Assembly: GCA_028867235.1 (NCBI GenBank)
Contig: JAGWGS010000078.1
Coordinates: 1 to 6,487 of the forward strand
Reading direction: 5' to 3'
DNA length: 6,487 bases
Source: Nitrososphaerota archaeon
GTDB taxonomy: Archaea > Thermoproteota > Nitrososphaeria > Nitrososphaerales > Nitrosopumilaceae
The position numbers were made by a program, and so were the translations under genes. A model generated the notes under the pieces. The model did not search any database, was not told the DNA's origin, and was given only the letters and a program-made list of their open reading frames with translations. Each line of letters begins with the position of its first letter. Position 1 is the stretch's first letter. Below are positions 5,544-6,487 of the stretch, piece by piece.

Positions 5544-6460
5544 GACATAGCTCCTAACTTTCTGAACTTGATTCTAGTTTTTTCTTTTTTACTCAACAAC
5601 ATGTAACGTACACCAATATTTATGGAAAGAACCAGTATTATCAAAACAAATGCAGCACCCCATCCCTGTGTAACTGCACTATCATATGGAAGAGAAGATA
5701 ATCGCCATATTCTAAGAGGAAGTGCATCTGCAGGTCCATCTAATCCATCTAGAAATTGACTGCTTCCAAGAATTGTAAATACAAGAGGAGCTGTCTCACC
5801 AGCTATTCTTGCAACAGATAATAATATTCCCGTTACAAGACCATTCTTTGCACTATTAAGTACTATAGTAAAGACCACCCGATATCTCCTAATTCCTAAT
5901 GCATATCCAGCTTCTCTATATGTAACAGGAACTAGTTTTAGTGATTCTTCCGTCGTTCTCATTATGATAGGCAGCATGATAATAGACAGTGCAAAAGACC
6001 CGGCCCAAACGGAAAAGTTTCCGATTGTCAATACAATTAGAACAAATGTAAATACACCAATGACTATAGTTGGAAATTCCGCAAGAACATCATTGAAAAA
6101 TCTAATCATTCTACCATACCTGTTATTACCATATTCTGAGAGAAATATTCCACCCATGACGCCGACAGGCACTCCAATGAGACTAGACAATCCAATTAAT
6201 ACAAGAGTTCCCTGAATTGCTGGTCCTATCCCACCAGGATCATCACTTCCTACTGCCCCAGGTATTTGAGTAAGAAACTCCCATGACAATGCAGATGAAC
6301 CATTTGTAAAGACATTAACTAGGATAGCAACAAGTGGAACAATTGCAATTACAACACATGCAAAGACTCCTCCCTTGATGATTTTATCAAATATGATTCG
6401 TCTTTTAACATTATAACGAAAATGAGTTCTAAATTCTGCTCGTTGTTCAGGAGTTATCAT
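5540..6460 (-). CDS. pstA: Phosphate ABC transporter permease PstA
   Basis: 306 residues, a normal PstA length. A basic N-terminal cytoplasmic stretch (about 1-28) precedes about six hydrophobic segments, near 30-52, 80-104, 129-148, 151-168, 207-230 and 267-286, and the C-terminus is basic. The cytoplasmic coupling loop carries the permease EAA motif, YREAGYALGIRRYRVV at 181-196, which contacts PstB. GGIFLSEYG (103-111) and SVARIAGETAPL (215-226) are stretches typical of PstA. With PstC it forms the membrane channel that receives phosphate from PstS. The gene stops in an ATGA overlap with pstB, and its start probably overlaps the pstC stop in the same way. The ATG at 6460 is preceded by GAGGGAG with a 10-nt spacer. 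The frame stays open upstream to the window edge, so a longer N-terminus cannot be strictly excluded. Confidence 0.95.
   Translation of the reverse strand: MITPEQRAEFRTHFRYNVKRRIIFDKIIKGGVFACVVIAIVPLVAILVNVFTNGSSALSWEFLTQIPGAVGSDDPGGIGPAIQGTLVLIGLSSLIGVPVGVMGGIFLSEYGNNRYGRMIRFFNDVLAEFPTIVIGVFTFVLIVLTIGNFSVWAGSFALSIIMLPIIMRTTEESLKLVPVTYREAGYALGIRRYRVVFTIVLNSAKNGLVTGILLSVARIAGETAPLVFTILGSSQFLDGLDGPADALPLRIWRLSSLPYDSAVTQGWGAAFVLIILVLSINIGVRYMLLSKKEKTRIKFRKLGAMS
5551..5555 (-). promoter_or_regulatory. Shine-Dalgarno site of pstB
   Basis: AGGAG on the - strand lies 7 nt before the ATG at 5543, inside the 3' end of pstA. It decides the pstB start and shows that operon-internal genes here use ribosome-binding sites, unlike the two pstS genes. 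Confidence 0.65.
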
Positions 6461-6487
6461 GCCAGTACCGCTCCCTCGTGTGATTTT
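6457..6487 (-). CDS. pstC: Probable PstC permease, last residues only (5' part outside window)
   Basis: A - strand frame enters from the right edge and ends at TGA 6457-6459, reading KSHEGAVLA. It would overlap the pstA ATG as ATGA, the same junction seen between pstA and pstB. PstC is the expected partner permease directly before pstA in Pst operons, so identity comes from context alone; ten codons carry no family signature. A second frame ending at 6447 (reading ..RERYWHDNS) is also open and would give a 14-nt overlap instead. Confidence 0.45.
   Translation of the reverse strand, partial: KSHEGAVLA
6471..6477 (-). promoter_or_regulatory. Probable Shine-Dalgarno site of pstA
   Basis: GAGGGAG on the - strand ends 10 nt before the ATG at 6460, within the presumed end of pstC. 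It supports the chosen pstA start. Confidence 0.45.

Noticed and set aside
5964..6215. 83-codon open frame on the + strand inside pstA
   Set aside because: It is antisense to membrane segments of PstA; the T/P/N-rich product has no independent support.
1..6487. tRNA or rRNA genes, CRISPR arrays, insertion sequences, attachment sites
   Set aside because: No repeat-spacer pattern, transposase, terminal inverted repeats or tRNA-like cloverleaf was seen on reading; the window is compact housekeeping-type coding DNA.

Overview
The window looks like chromosomal DNA from an ammonia-oxidising archaeon of the Nitrososphaerota (Thaumarchaeota), most likely the Nitrosopumilus/Nitrosarchaeum/Nitrosotenuis side of the phylum. 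The evidence is an archaeal TFB gene directly behind a Gar1-like C-terminus, AT-rich DNA with T-rich archaeal-style terminators, genes with TATA-like boxes about 26 nt from the start codon, and a PEFG-type C-terminal sorting signal on one of the phosphate-binding proteins. PEFG signals are characteristic of this phylum. The genus is inferred, not demonstrated.

Left part (1-1307). On the + strand the last 40 codons of a Gar1-like H/ACA RNP protein run into a full-length transcription initiation factor B (TFB) through an ATGA stop/start overlap. This couples an rRNA-pseudouridylation factor to a basal transcription factor. A 61-residue cysteine/histidine-rich protein of unknown function lies on the opposite strand, convergent with TFB.

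Right part (1464-6487). Everything here is on the - strand and forms a high-affinity phosphate uptake locus (Pst). In transcription order it holds the probable last codons of pstC (cut by the window edge), pstA, pstB, phoU, pstS (copy 2, with a PEFG C-terminal anchor) and pstS (copy 1, no anchor). The pstC/pstA and pstA/pstB junctions appear to be ATGA overlaps, and phoU starts 3 nt after pstB, so these genes form a tight operon with Shine-Dalgarno-like sites. The two pstS genes stand apart. Each has a T-rich terminator behind it and a GTAAATAA box 22-30 nt before its ATG, so each is probably transcribed as its own leaderless mRNA.

How the genes work together: PstS captures phosphate outside the membrane, PstC/PstA form the channel, PstB supplies ATP hydrolysis, and PhoU is the usual regulatory partner. 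No entirely new system is visible. The points most worth checking are the two PstS paralogues with different cell-surface fates, the shared promoter and inverted-repeat elements in front of them, a changed first PhoU metal motif, and the unassigned small zinc-finger-like protein.
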